A stretch of 64,000 bases of DNA from Acanthosepion pharaonis (GCA_903632075.3 CAHIKZ030005641.1:1764501-1828500); one strand, 5' to 3'; shown: positions 20,754-32,371, counted from the first letter of the stretch. Notes: generated by a model not told the origin, from the letters alone. Made by a program: numbers and translations.

Positions 20754-23700
20754 ATGTCTATCAAGATAGCGACTTTGAATGTGAATGGCTTGAGGGATCG
20801 GGGTAAGGCAACCCGCCTGCTTCGTCATCTCTTGTCTTTCGGCTTGGATGTCGCCGCGATCGAAGAAACCCACTTTGTTTGCTGCATCGATGCGTGTGTG
20901 CTGTCTAGCGACTTTGTCGTTTATTCAGCATATGGGGACCGGCATGCCAGAGGAGTTTCTTTGCTGGTGAAGTGTACTCTTGATGCGAAGGTGGACCTTG
21001 TGCATACCGATGCCGAGGGCCGATATTGCCGTGAAAAGTGGTTCGTTCCAGGTCGTTGCGGTTTATGCGCCCAACGACCAGGAGGAGCTGGTTTCGTTTT
21101 TTCGGCAGTTGGGGCCGTTCCTGGTGGATTCAACGCGCTTAGTTCTAATGGGGGACTGGAATGCCATCCTGAACCCCCAAGTTAGATCGGAGGCGGGGTG
21201 CTAGCGGGAGAAGAGGCGATCGTACCTTGGTTGATCTGATCAACAAACTTGGTCTCATAGATACCGGGTCGATCACCTCGGGGGGGAAATGTGGACTTGG
21301 GCTCTTAGCTGGCCTTGTCACAAGGTAGTTAGCTATCTTGACAGAATGTTAGAAGAGCCGATATAGATCTGTTAGATTGTCCCACGTTCCACTAGGTAGG
21401 CTATTCGGATAACAAACTTGTTTGTGCCCGGATGGCGTCAGATCATAGGCCTAGAATGGCTGGTTACTGGAAGTTCACTTTGTCTTTACTTGGACAGGCG
21501 GGACTTCCAGGAGCAGCTAACTAGCTTAGTGCAGCGGGAACTAGTGGGGGCGGTTATCGGGAATAAGTGGTGGGATAGATTTAAGTGTAGGATTAGTTCT
21601 TTCACCACGGATTTCAGCAAACTGCTTGTCCTACATAGAGTTATTCTTTCCCGGGTGGTGGATGGGGGGATCCCCTAGAGATAGCCTTAGCTAGGGAGGC
21701 CGTGGAGTGTTCGAATAGCGATCGCTACATGGGCCAGGTAATTAGACATAGGTTAAGTAAGATGTCTTCCGAAGGTGTGAACATGGGCTCAGAATTGCGC
21801 AAGGAAGAGGTCCGTCGAGGTGGCGATCGTTACATTCGTGAAGTCAAAACCCCGGAGGGGCATACTCTTCGGGCCACTGACGATATGTGCGAGGCATTTC
21901 AGCGGCATTTCGAGAGCCGTTTTACCAAGGAGACTGGTCTTCGTGAGAACGAGTTTCGCAGCTATTTGGCTCACTTTCCTCGGCTTTCGCTGACTGAAGC
22001 GGCTAGCTGCGAGGGAGAGATCACGGAAGGCGAGGTCTACGCGGCATTGAAGAAGGTCGGCAGAGGCAAGTCGCCCGGTCTGGATGGTTTGCCCTATGAA
22101 TTGTACTAGAGGCTGTCGCACATCTTTGTCCCGATTTTGACTGTGGTGTTCAACAACTGGTTCCGGCAGGGGTCCCTCCCCAACAGGGGTGTGATCACGC
22201 TGTTGAAAAAGGGCAATGGATGACTACAGGCCCATAACTAGATGACTACAGGCCCATCACACAGATTTAAAAATGTTGGCCAAGATCCCGCAGGAGCGTT
22301 TGCAGTCAGCTGCCGGAGCAGACTTGTTCTGTGATGGGACCGAACAATTCAGAGCAACCTGCATCTGATCCACACAATCATAGAGGGTGTAAAAAACGAC
22401 GATGAGGCCGCGCTGATCAATTTGGATCAGTCCAAGGCATTTGATAGGGTTGACCATCGCTACGTTGCTGATGTCCTGCATGTCACCTGATTCGCACCCG
22501 ACTTCTGCTGCTGGATTAGCCTCCTGTATCGCTCCCCCAGTGCTGTGGTACAGGTGAACGGGAAGCTGTCGGGCGCTTTTGCGCTGTCTAGGTCGGTTCG
22601 TCAGGGTTGTCCACTGTCGCCCCTACTTTATGCTTTGGCGTTGGAGCCTCTTCTTCGCCGGCTTAGGGACAGGGCGTGCAGTCCGGCCCTTCGCGGAATC
22701 GCCGTTCCTGGAGGAGCTCGAGCCAGGGTTTCTGCGTACGCCGATGACGTATCTGCTTTCGTGTCGTCCCGCAGCAACATTGAGGCGGTACTGAAGGCGC
22801 TTGATCGGTACGAAAAGGTGACAGGGGCCAAGATTAACCGTCGTCCGACTTACGGTTAGGTGCCTGGAAGAGGGTCGATTTTCCGGGGACATTTGGTTGG
22901 ACAGACGGCCCTGTCCGCATTCTTGGAGTGTGGTTTGGACCCGATCTCCAGCTGGAGAAATATTGGTCTGAAGTACGAGCAAAAGTCGACGCCGCCGGTC
23001 AGACTTGGCGTCAACAGAGGTTGTCCGGGAAGGGCAGGGCGGAGGCGTGTGCCACTTACGTTTTCCCTCTTTTCCTTTATCGATTGTCCGTACTTCCTCT
23101 CCGTGACTGTCATAGGAAGCTGCTCGAGCGATCGCTATCCTCCATTTTATGAAGGGGGCGCGGGAATCGGGTCGAGTCTGTGCACAACGCCCATGTCATG
23201 GGGGACTGGGAATGCCACACTTGGTGAGCCACAAACTCGCCTCGAGGTTGGCTTTCCTACGCCGCGCATTGGCAGGAGATTCGATTATGGCGGGGATTGT
23301 TAGGGCGCATTCTCTTTCCTTACTATCAGTCCTCCCATCTCGCGGGTTGAGCGCCATCGTAAACCCCGGGATCACTCGGATTTCCTTCGCGAGTGTCGGT
23401 CGGCCTTGTTGGCTGTTCCTCGGTCCAGTGACCTTTCTCGACCTAGAAAGGTATTCTATCTTCTAGTGGAGGAAGGTCGCGAAGGATTCCCTACGTGAGC
23501 AGTTCGACATGATCGCGCATATGCGTGTGACAATGTGTCGCCCCCGTATTCCGGGGTAAAACGAATGGTGTTTCTGACGCTGCGGGCCACGTCCCGAAAG
23601 GTGATTTGGACGACGCGACAGGAGGAAGTCTTGCGAGACATCCGTCTTTCTCATCAGGATCTGATCCGATTCTTTGAGCATCAGCTCAAGATGAAGATTA

Positions 23701-23804
23701 GAACTGATAGAAAACGCTTGCATTCGACAGTCTTCAGCGAAAGGTGGGTGACTGAGGCGAGCTTGGTTCGTTTGAACGGAGCTAGTCTTGATTTTCTCTT
23801 TTAG
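20754..23804 (+). pseudogene. LINE ORF2 relic: endonuclease, reverse transcriptase, C-terminal domain
   Basis: Starts MSIKIATLNVNGLRDRG with AAIEETHFV, the N-terminal APE-type endonuclease, and later LVLMGDWNAIL (around 21143). The RT follows: GKSPGLDGLPYELY (near 22065), LDQSKAFDRVDHRY (near 22428), VRQGCPLSPLLYALALEPLL (22597), and the catalytic box SAYADDVSAF at about 22735-22764. The C-terminal part includes VWFGPDLQLEK and ends with KMKIRTDRKRL and ERWVTEASLV, closing at 23804. Frame changes near 21180, 22110-22540 and 22860 break it. Wording fits the Tx1-like group of L1-type LINEs; clade call is by recognition only. Confidence 0.85.
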
Positions 23805-24477
23805 GTCAAGCCTGCGTCACATCGGGGTGGTTTCCTGTGGAGCCCTCCCCTTGGTTAGGTTAGGCAAGCTTTTGTGTACCTAGTTAATGTGAGTATTATT
23901 GTCCCCGGCCTGTCCCCGGCCACATCTTTGTTTGTGATCCAGGTTGAGATTCCCAACCTCCCCAGTTTGTTTTTGGTCACTTTTTATCTCGACTGGGTCA
24001 GCTTTATATTTTCCCATGGTGGTATAATTTTTTATCCTTTTCACACTCCTTTAGCGAGAGAGTTTCTTGATTTTGTCCAATCGGCAGAATACAGCGGCCT
24101 CCCCTTTTTAAGGGTTGGACGGGCCCTACTAACATCAGTTATGTTTAGTTTACTTTGTGTCGAATTTTAGTTTATTATTGGGTTCATCTTCCCCCCTCTC
24201 ATTTTTCATTATTAGATTTTTATATATTTATTATCATTAAATTTTTATGGCATGGGGCGCGTTTTGTAGGTCCTCCTTGTGAGGATGCGATATTATTGTG
24301 CATGGAGGGTTGATTGGTGATGGACGAGTTTTTGTGGTGAATGGGCAAATTGTAATGAGTGAATGGGTCGTGAATCGGATTAGCTAGGTATAAGAAAGAT
24401 AGTGAAGACCAGCCTCAATCCCCGCCCCCCTTCATCGGCCTCGTGCCACAATTGTATTTTTTAATGCAATAAATAGA
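23805..24477 (+). other. LINE 3' UTR
   Basis: Shares ordered blocks with the other copies: TTTTGTAGGTCCTC, GGTGATGGAC, AATGGGTCGTGA, GCTAGGTATAAG and the terminal GTGCCACA with AATAAA. These shared blocks allowed the tails at 7669-7914 and 40240-40440 to be recognised. No long poly(A) tail is present; the end is an A/T-rich AATAAATA. Confidence 0.75.
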
Positions 24478-24921
24478 AGGTGTCCAGTTATGCGAAAGTC
24501 ACACGTGTTGTTCGTTTCGGTGTCGACTGCGGCGTAAGACTGAGCAGAAGACGACGACGGAGAAGACAAAGATTTCAGTAATTTCGTTACAGACTGATTA
24601 CACAAACGAATCCACGAGAGTCTTCTCACTCGCACCATCACTCACATGCTGAATATTCCTTAAACTCATATAATATTTTCCTTACACAGCAAAACTGTTA
24701 CAAACACTTATTACCAGAATCTATCACAAACTTTCTTTCTTTCAGTGAACTTTGGAATACAAATAATAGTTAAAGAGAGACAACTCTTGTTTTACTCAAT
24801 GCATGCCTTTCTTTCACATCCTTGTTTGTACATCTTGTTAAATACATATTTTATGTGTAATGATGTCTTTGCCTTATTCTTTTTTCACCTCAGTTTGGTT
24901 TCCTAATCTAAGTTAAATTAA

Positions 24922-25078
24922 TGTGGTGAAGTCCGCCACACTATAGTTAAGTTAGGTCGGGGGAGATTTTATAGCTGATCAAGCTGGGGGATCCTTCAAC
25001 TGATCAAGTGTTTTATATCAACGTTTTCAATAAAAAGGCAAATAATTTGTTATCTTTAATAGCACACTTTCTCGCACA
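24922..25078 (+). mobile_element. Short gypsy-type LTR with adjacent primer binding site
   Basis: Begins TGTGGTGAAGTCCGCCACAC, contains CAATAAAAAG, and ends CTCGCACA. It is followed at 25086-25102 by TGGTGACCCCGACGTGA, a primer-binding motif common in gypsy-type elements. No internal genes follow, so it is a solo or nearly solo LTR inside the hAT. Start chosen at TGT; exact ends are estimates. Confidence 0.6.
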
Positions 25079-25142
25079 ACCTATTTGGTGACCCCGACGT
25101 GATAAGCTCGCCAAAATATGTTGTGCGAGAAAGTGTGCTATT
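25058..25142. repeat. Perfect 23-base inverted repeat over the LTR/PBS junction
   Basis: Left arm 25058-25080 AATAGCACACTTTCTCGCAC... and right arm 25120-25142 are exact reverse complements, with the primer-binding motif in the 39-base loop. The right arm is an inverted copy of the LTR end, so two LTR ends sit head to head here. Confidence 0.85.
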
Positions 25143-26990
25143 GGATTAATTAACAAAGCGAATAGCAAGACAACATAAACACATAAACACATAAAAAAGT
25201 TTAAAATAACCACATAAGTATTCACATAGCAGCAATTGAATATATATACATATTTATATTTAAATTGTTCATACAAGGCGTGTATGTGTTTTATGAGAGA
25301 TTTGATATCTAAAAAACAAGGTGATCTTGAGTACTTATCTTAAGTTGATTAGTCACGAGCCTGAATAAGTACGTCTTTCTGGTTTGACTGCCAGGAACCA
25401 AAGAGAATGTTTGACTTTCGCGCCTAACGATCCCTCGGGCAGTTCACGTGATTATCTATATATCTATTTTTAGATTTTTAAAGGTTATCCATTTTTAGTT
25501 TTTTTTTATTAATACATCATTGAGGCAATAATAAAACCCAAATATTTCTTAAAACCCATGTGCGTTATCATTTACTATCAAAATCAACTATAATCCTTAT
25601 TTTGATTCAATGATTTTGCTCTTAAGTCTAATCAGTATCCAATGATAAGTAAAAAATATATCGGAAATTTCAATTAATCAAATTATTAATTAAGCATATT
25701 AATAAAAATGCAAATATTTTCAAATTTCATAGACAATAAGAGAAAAATATAAATTATAATCTAATAAAAAACATTTGAAAAAATGCGATATTTTATTTTT
25801 AATTTTAATTTTCTGCCCCAAGGATCTCTGCCTTGGGAAAGGAGAGCAACTTTAAAAAAAAAAAGACCAATTTTATTTTTCCATAATTATAATCTTAAAA
25901 ATCTTAAGACTCCAAAGACGACGACGACATTTCTTTATTTCTTCAAGAAATTTTAGTCTGAATGAAAAATCGTTCGTAATTCTTTTTTAAATATATTAAA
26001 ATCTCGGAAAATATGTTATACTTCACTGGGGAGTTTTAATCAGACAATTTTAGACAGATTAAATAAACCTCTATTTAATTACAAACATTTCAACTGAGGC
26101 AAAAGGGTTCGATTCGAAGGCTTTCAAAATTCATAGTAAAATTTTTAAGTGAATAAAATGTAAGTAAATTGCATCAGAGGAAATTTGTTTTTGGATAAAA
26201 CCCCAAAGAAAACAAAAAAAAAAACATTGTTTTCAAAAATCTAATAGAAAAAAAAAAACACGGTATAAAAATTCTTTTTTTTGGGGTTTTTTAAAATCAA
26301 AATTAAAATTTCAAATAACATTTTTTCAGGGTGTCCCCATCGTAATTTTTTTTTTTTTTTTTTTTTTACGTAGTCTTCTCGTTTTTGATCTTTTTAGAAA
26401 TGTAAAAATTAGTGATTGGATTTTTTTTTATTCAAATGACTAAACGTTGAAACCTGTTAAGGGATAAAAATATTTTCTCAATGATTTTCTAAATCAAAGA
26501 AGTTATTCATTATAAAATTTATTTATTAATGAATAAAATATCAAAAATTTCATTAAAATTTCATCATGTTCACAAGTGATTTTGAAATCATTGAAAAAAA
26601 CATCTTCGGACATTTTATGTCTATTAAATATAATTTTAAAACAATCCAAAAATTATTTAGGTCGATTATCGCAATACAAATGTTGTGGGGTGGGGGGTAA
26701 TATATATATTGTTTGTAAAAAATATACAATATATTGGGAATGCTTCATGGAATGTCCTGGTGTGGTCTTGTAGTTTCAGGAAGATGTCGCTCACAGCATT
26801 TCAGACAGTCGGCCGAGCTTATTAAAAGCTGAGATCACCAACAAGGCGGCATGTCATGTGTTTGTGATCTTCCAAACAAAAAGGAATGAATTTGAAAAAA
26901 AAAATTGAATTAAAAAAAAAATTAAATGTCTTTTTTGAAACACCATGAATTAAAAATTAATGATCGCATCTTCAATTTTTTTTTCACCCT
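25143..26990. other. AT-rich hAT interior, right part
   Basis: Long A/T runs and no ORF with a motif. TTTCATTAAAATTTCATCATG near 26540 weakly resembles (on the minus strand) the AT-rich dispersed repeat, but I could not align the rest. Confidence 0.4.
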
Positions 26991-27047
26991 CAAAATGCCG
27001 CCCCCATAAAGCGCCGCCCGGGGCCTTGGTCCGCCACTGGAAGGAAA

Positions 27048-28608
27048 TAAGTTTCTATTTGAGAGGGGTGCTACTGTTACAGAGTTGCGAAAGGCGGTCG
27101 GTGCATTGTTTGGAAAGGTATCTGAAGAGGATGTCAAACTTATTAGACATAAACCAAAAGATGTGGAAGTAAATCAAAAGAACCTGGACAAAGGGAGTGT
27201 ATCAATTTTAAATGTAACGCGAATAGAGTTGGCAGAAAATCGTGGTAGCATAAAGTGGTTAACTGATAACATGGTTTCTCTCAAGAAGAAATAGATAATA
27301 CCACAGACACAGTATAGACAAAGCTGAAGGTCTTTGAGCGATTTGTTCAGCAGTATTCTCAGCTAATGTTGATTGTTAATAGGCTGCAATTAACCAATCA
27401 ATCTCTAACCACTCTGCTGGAGCATGTAAATGCTCAGCTGGATATATTGTCGTTGGGAGATTTGTCTTCGAGTAAAATCACCCCTTGTCACTTAAAAGAA
27501 TTGTTATTTAGAATACAGAAAAAAAAACTCCCACATCACTTGAGGTTAACGGTAGACCCGGCAACCAAACTTTGGAAGTGCTTTCGGTTGTGTCACTCTG
27601 ATGGAGAACAGTAAGCTATTGGTATTGATGACTCCCATTGTTACATAGGGATGGTACCTTTGAGGTCTTTCAGGTGATAAATTTACCTATTCCGTATCCT
27701 AGGGTGGAACAGGAGGTTAGAGCTGTAGCTAGACATAGAATTGAAAGGGGGTATTTAGCGCTGAATTTGGCTACGACAAGGTTTATGGTGTTGTTTGAGG
27801 AATGGGTTAGACATGTGAAAAAGATGCATTGAGTGCGTATGCGTCGGTGAGTCCAGTATATATTGTGAGGGATCGAAGTTTCTGTGTTCTGGAGCTAACC
27901 CAACAAAATGATAAGAAAATTGAAGAGTACTGACAAATAGAAGTGATAATGAATTTAATATTGCCACAAGCAGTCAGCGTGTCCGATGGAGTATGGGTCA
28001 TTGTTACTAAACAGGAATTGAGTTTGTCAAGGGTATGTGGAGGGGAACCTACGCGAACGATTAGGGTGAAAACTCCATTAAGCATTGTGGAACTTCCTCT
28101 TGGGTGTGCTGCCTTCGGTACGACAATCTCTCCCCACTTTCTATCAGGCTGGGAAGAGGTACGAAGAAAAGCAACCCTTAATTGTCTTGTTAGGAGATAA
28201 CGTGAGTGACTGGGTTGAATTATGGTAACTGGTTGTAGCAGGGTTTCCTGAAAAGGCCTTGATTAAAGTGTTGGTGTTATTTAGACCCCTGGAAATAATT
28301 GATCTTGCTCAGCTGAAGATGAAATAGAGTGGTAATAAGTGGTATGAGTGATAATCACTGTGTATGGATCCCTGTAAGTTTTTCAATTGGAATAGGGATA
28401 ATAAGCCTTGTAGTTTTGGTGATCTCAGTATCATGGTTACTGATAAGATATAAAGGTATATTGATTTGGTCTAAGACATTAGCAAGCCCAGGTGGGAATG
28501 GGGTGGAAATTTTATTGAGTGTTTGTAACCAAGAGGAGTTAAAAATGTCCGAGCTCATTAATGAGAGGCCTAGGAATTCTAAGGCCATTACAGACCGAGA
28601 ACTGTAGT
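27048..28608 (+). pseudogene. env: env relic, baculovirus-F-like fusion glycoprotein
   Basis: Resumes right after the hAT. At 27060-27290, RGATVTELRKAVGALFG looks like the cleavage and fusion-peptide border of F-like envelopes, followed by a heptad-like KPKDVEVNQKNLDKG. The block 27366-27614 (NRLQLTNQSLTTLLEHVNAQ, LPHHLRLTVDPATKLW) and 27638-27832 (VINLPIPYP) are the conserved central part of Env. A region with Cys (RVCGGEPT, 28030) follows. A membrane anchor, PVSFSIGIGIISLVVLVISV, lies at about 28371-28430, then a basic stop-transfer and a cytoplasmic tail to 28608. Stops at about 27292, 27612 and 27830 and frame changes make it non-functional. Family assignment is by pattern, not search. 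Confidence 0.7.
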
Positions 28609-28977
28609 GAGAACCAAAACAATTAGGAAATTGGTTGATAAAGGCATCGAGAGCCTAATTGGACAGTCCAAATTGTAATAAATAAATAAATAAATAAAAA
28701 ACAAAACAAAAAAAAATATGAACTGAAATTTTATTTTTGCAGGTTATAATCAATGGACAAAACTATGAACTGAACTTTTAATCATTTGCGAATTTTAATG
28801 AAGTTTCGATTGCATGAAAAAGAATATAGGAGAAAGGAGGGATTACATGAACCTCTACCTGTTAACTCTTTTTGGAATTTGCTGTATTAATATATGCTAT
28901 TGAGTCTTGGCGGATCGGCGAGAGAAGAGAGCGTGGATGTTGGCTTAGTTGTGTCCATTGCGAGAAATGGACAAAAT

Positions 28978-28989
28978 TAAAGAGGGGAG
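28978..28989 (+). promoter_or_regulatory. Polypurine tract
   Basis: AAAGAGGGGAG sits immediately before the region where similarity to the 5' LTR starts, as expected for the plus-strand primer of an LTR retroelement. An (AATA)n run at 28675-28700 and about 280 bases of spacer precede it. Confidence 0.6.
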
Positions 28990-30086
28990 TAAAAAATAAT
29001 TTTGAAAACCTAAGTTTCCTTTAGGATTCGAAACTCGATTCGTTGATTTGAACGAAGGAAAATATAGTGTTAACAGCATCTTCGAGTAACAAATACGCTC
29101 CTATCGAGAACTGAGATTAAAAGCTCCTATCGAGAACTGGGATTAAAAGCTTCCTGACACCTATTTCCGAAAGAAAAACAAAACCAGGAATGAAAGAAAA
29201 GGAAGAAATAAAGAAATACTATGTCGAGAAATGTCGAGTAAAGCCACTTGATCTTACTGTGAAATTCTTAACTGAGTAAAACCAGACTCCCTACTGCGTA
29301 TCGGTTAAGAGTGGGACGAAGAACCTAATGTTGGGAAAATATTTTCTAACAGGTGTGAATCGCCCCAACGATTTCTCCAGAAAAATGTAAATTTTTATAT
29401 AAACAGCTAATATCAGTCACCCAGGTTTAGTTCGAGAGATAGTTTCGGGAGAGAAGTGGAGACGACAGATTTCGTCTAGAACAGAATCGCGGCTGCTCAA
29501 TAAACAAGATGACTGCTGCTGTTGATTGCTAATACTAGGCCGTTTCTCTCGTGAATGAACTTATGATAATTCAGGAAGTTTGACAACACTTTTTTTTTTT
29601 TTTGCTTCTCGTGGATCCGAAAAGAAACTCATACCAAAGAATTCAACTGTTAACCTTTTTTTTTTTTTTGTTCGTTTGAACTTTCTCCAAACATTTTTTT
29701 TATTAGCACAGGAACTTTTTAAAAGATTGTTCCTGTAATGTCTCGCTAAAGGAAAATGAAACTTCATATTTTCTTTTATCATCAAATCTGGTGTTGCGAC
29801 ATTTCTTCCTTGATTTTGATATCTGAGGAAAACTGAGACGAAATTCGTAGACGATCCATTAAAATTTACCACGGCGCAATTTTGTTACCTTTAGCAGCAA
29901 ATTGCGTTGCACAATATACTTAACCCCTTGTGGTCCAGCAGACCCAATTTCGGCATTGAGAAGATCTCTGATCAGGGATCAAGGGACAGTTCTGCCTTAT
30001 GCCAGTAACAAGATTGCAGTTGGTGAAGATGGTACTCAGCGACGTGACCAAGGCTATATATGGGACCAGGTCAGATTAAGGTCACA
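28990..30086 (+). repeat. 3' LTR
   Basis: Direct copy of 9414-10523, ending GGTCACA at 30086. The TATA box and AATAAA are kept. A short internal duplication of GCTCCTATCGAGAACTG is seen at 29096-29138 that the 5' LTR lacks. The following bases do not continue into a primer binding site. Confidence 0.85.
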
Positions 30087-30727
30087 GTTCAAAGAAGTCT
30101 TGTCTTCGCCAAGACCCAGAAATTTCACTTTTAACCATTGATTTGAGAAAGCAATTTAGTTTAGATATTTCTCATCATATGGCATTCGTCCGAAAGTCTC
30201 GATCTGATGAGTCTATTATACTCTCATATTATTTCAGATGACACTCATTATGTAAAAGTGATAATTTGAAAAGAAAAAATTGTCATATTGAGAAAATACT
30301 CTAAATTGAAGAATAACGCAATTTCAAGTCCAATTTGTAGCTTAATAGTAAACGTATGGCATCTAAATTCCGGCTCACACCGATAATATATATTACAGTG
30401 ATCCAATTTCTTAAGGGAACTTACTCCAGACATCTTAAATGGTTATTACAGAGTTGTTTTTTTGTATTTGAAATTACCAATTTTTGTATGTTTGTCTCGT
30501 AAAATAGCAAAGTAATCAAATCGTAACGAGATATTCCATTGCACAATATCGACAAAATATTCTGAACTGGAGAATCGAAAATATTATAGTCCAATTGAGG
30601 AGTAGATAGTTTCGCCTATCTCTCGGTTTATACACCACCTTCCTGGTCTTTTGAACAGAAGTAGAGGTTTAAGGCCAGATGGTATTATCTCCCTCACAAT
30701 AACATGGTGAGCAGGAACTCGTTTACA
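30087..30727. other. No recognisable gene
   Basis: AT-rich flank between the ERV 3' LTR and the mariner. Confidence 0.4.
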
Positions 30728-30729
30728 TA

Positions 30730-31583
30730 CAGAGTGCGATGAGTAAATTGTTGCCATTTTATATTTTTAATTTCGCGCATGCGCTTTGTTTTTGATTTTG
30801 TCGACTGCACAGTATAGTAGGGTCAGCTGTGCACTGTCTGTGAGAAAAAGAGTACCATAACGCAATTCTTTCCGATAGAAATTTTCGAAATGGCATGCTG
30901 TACTGCTTGGCATTTGCGCCGGAATCTCCAATACAATCATTTCAGAGAGTTTGGGTGTCAATCTGAGGAGAGTGCAAAGTATTCAGAAAGAGTCGGATGA
31001 ATCTATTACGAAAGTGTTTAGAGTGATCGCTAGCGTTTGGCAACGATGTGCCTCCATTCATTCTTGTGGTGCCTCAGACTCAACACAGAGGTCTACATCA
31101 AGTGCCTTAAGGAGGTAGTGCTGCTCTGGGTCAAGAGGGTGGCAACTGGAAGGCCCTATATCTGGCAACAGGACACTGCATCATACCGCACAAACAGGAG
31201 AAACCAGTCATGGCTGTCAGACAATTACTGCGACATCACCTGTTACATCTGGCCACTTAACTCCCCAGACTGCAACTGCCTTGATTATTATGTGTGGGAC
31301 ACAGTTGAGGAGACCAATAAAATTCCTTGTAACACCAAAGATGAACTGAAAGCAAGAATTATAGCAGCATTCACTAATTTAACCAAGAAGACTCTCTAGA
31401 AGAGTTGCAGGAGATTCCAAAGTGGCTTGGAGGTCGTGGTTGAAGCCAATGGCAATTTTATTGAATAAATTTACTCTTTACTATTTCAAGATTTATTCTG
31501 TATAAATATATCTGTTAAAATGAGTTATCAATATTATTTTCATTTTTGCGTCATTTAAACGACAATTTATCCATCGCACCCTG
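30730..31583 (+). mobile_element. Internally deleted mariner with both TIRs
   Basis: Left end CAGAGTGCGATGAGTAAATT and right end (reverse complement) CAGGGTGCGATGGATAAATT form TIRs, flanked by TA at 30728-30729 and 31584-31585, the mariner target. At 854 bases it is shorter than the usual 1.3 kb. Transposase parts remain on the plus strand: an N-terminal piece near 30890-31000 and a catalytic C-terminal half at 31037-31450. Confidence 0.85.
31037..31450 (+). pseudogene. Mariner-family transposase, C-terminal catalytic half
   Basis: A 120-codon open frame reads LRLNTEVYIKCLKEVVLLWV, GRPYIWQQDTA, and PLNSPDCNCLDYYVWDTVEE, the pattern of mariner-type catalytic domains. The second catalytic Asp lies in WQQD and the third in SPDCNCLDYYVW. 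The first Asp region is missing through the internal deletion. Downstream FRSGLEVVVEANG appears in the next frame. The N-terminal helix-turn-helix survives only partly near 30960. Confidence 0.8.
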
Positions 31584-31589
31584 TATACT

Positions 31590-32340
31590 TATCAACATAA
31601 AAAAGTGATCGAAATCTATTTGAGCTCTTTCTTCTTTATAAAGTTATCTGAGTTTTTGGCATGAGGAGTTTCGACTTGTTGCGGGTGAATATGGATACTT
31701 TAAAGACAAATGGAATCATCATTTTCAAAAGAAATGAATTCAACAGATGGAGAATTTTATACCTATATTTATTTAGAACAACATAACTCACAATAGAAGA
31801 GAAAGAGAAAATTATATTTCCATCTGTACAGATAGCACAAACAAAAGAAGGAAAAAAAACATTTATGCACTTAGCCTTACTGTGTGTATATATGTGTATG
31901 CTAGCGCCCGTGTGTGTGATGTGTTCGTGGTTTGTTTGAAATTTAGGTGCCTGTTTGCAGAGGAAAAGAAATCTCCGGTGATAAAGCAAAAAAGAGAGGA
32001 AGCATTTACGTGTCCGTTCATTTTGTGGTCCAGAATAGAACGGCACCTAGCAGGTATCTTGGCAGTCAAAGTGGGGTGATCCCCTCAAGTTCTTTTCTGG
32101 TGTAGTTACTGTGTATTTCTCGTATGATTTTTATGACTGCGTCGATATCATAACTCAAGTCATAAGAGTTTAAGATGAGATTAGTACCGATATTCAAAGA
32201 CGAAACAAGAGATAATATATGAAATTCCAAATTAGATAATAAGTTGAGTATCACTTGTTTCAATAATTTTGATATAAATAATCAGGTAATATCAAATTAT
32301 CCAAAGAAATCAAATTTGAAAAGAGAAATAACTTAGAATC
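31590..32340. other. No recognisable gene
   Basis: AT-rich flank. Overlapping short ORFs on both strands lack motifs. Confidence 0.4.
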
Positions 32341-32371
32341 TCTCCCTCTCTTTCTCTTTCTCTCTCTCTCT

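Larger units (their letters stand above)
18887..24477 (+). mobile_element. Near full-length L1/Tx1-type LINE with target duplication
   Basis: Two-ORF LINE: 5' UTR, ORF1 from 19329, ORF2 with apurinic-type endonuclease and RT from 20754, then a 3' UTR ending GTGCCACAATTG and AATGCAATAAATAG. Flanking AGGTGTTCAGTTGTGC (18871-18886) and AGGTGTCCAGTTATGC (24478-24493) match at 14 of 16, a target-site duplication. The block is GC-richer than its hAT host. Multiple stops and frameshifts show it is dead. A second copy lies at 41065-44418, and a 246-base tail at 7669-7914. Confidence 0.85.
13295..27039 (-). mobile_element. hAT transposon, autonomous-type but decayed, with nested insertions
   Basis: Left end CAGGCGCGTACCGAGGC and right end (reverse complement) CAGTGGCGGACCAAGGC match at 13 of 17 positions. 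Flanks are TAAGGAAA (13287-13294) and GAAGGAAA (27040-27047), an 8-base target duplication with one difference. CAGNGGCG termini and 8-base duplications are standard for hAT. The transposase runs on the minus strand toward the left end. About 5.6 kb of the interior is a later LINE, and a small LTR lies at 24922-25078. The insertion target is the ERV env gene. Confidence 0.8.
9414..30086 (+). mobile_element. Env-bearing Ty3/gypsy-type endogenous retrovirus-like element, split by a hAT
   Basis: Two long similar LTRs in direct orientation (about 9414-10523 and 28990-30086) enclose a primer binding site, gag, protease, the first part of RT, an envelope region with a membrane anchor, and a polypurine tract, all on the plus strand. 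Most of pol (RT core, RNase H, integrase) is missing. A 13.7 kb hAT insertion (13295-27039) separates pol remnants from env, so the element proper is about 6.9 kb. All frames carry stops. Outer target duplication was not identified. Env of this type relates to baculovirus-F-like envelopes of errantivirus-type elements; that link is family knowledge plus my reading. Confidence 0.85.
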
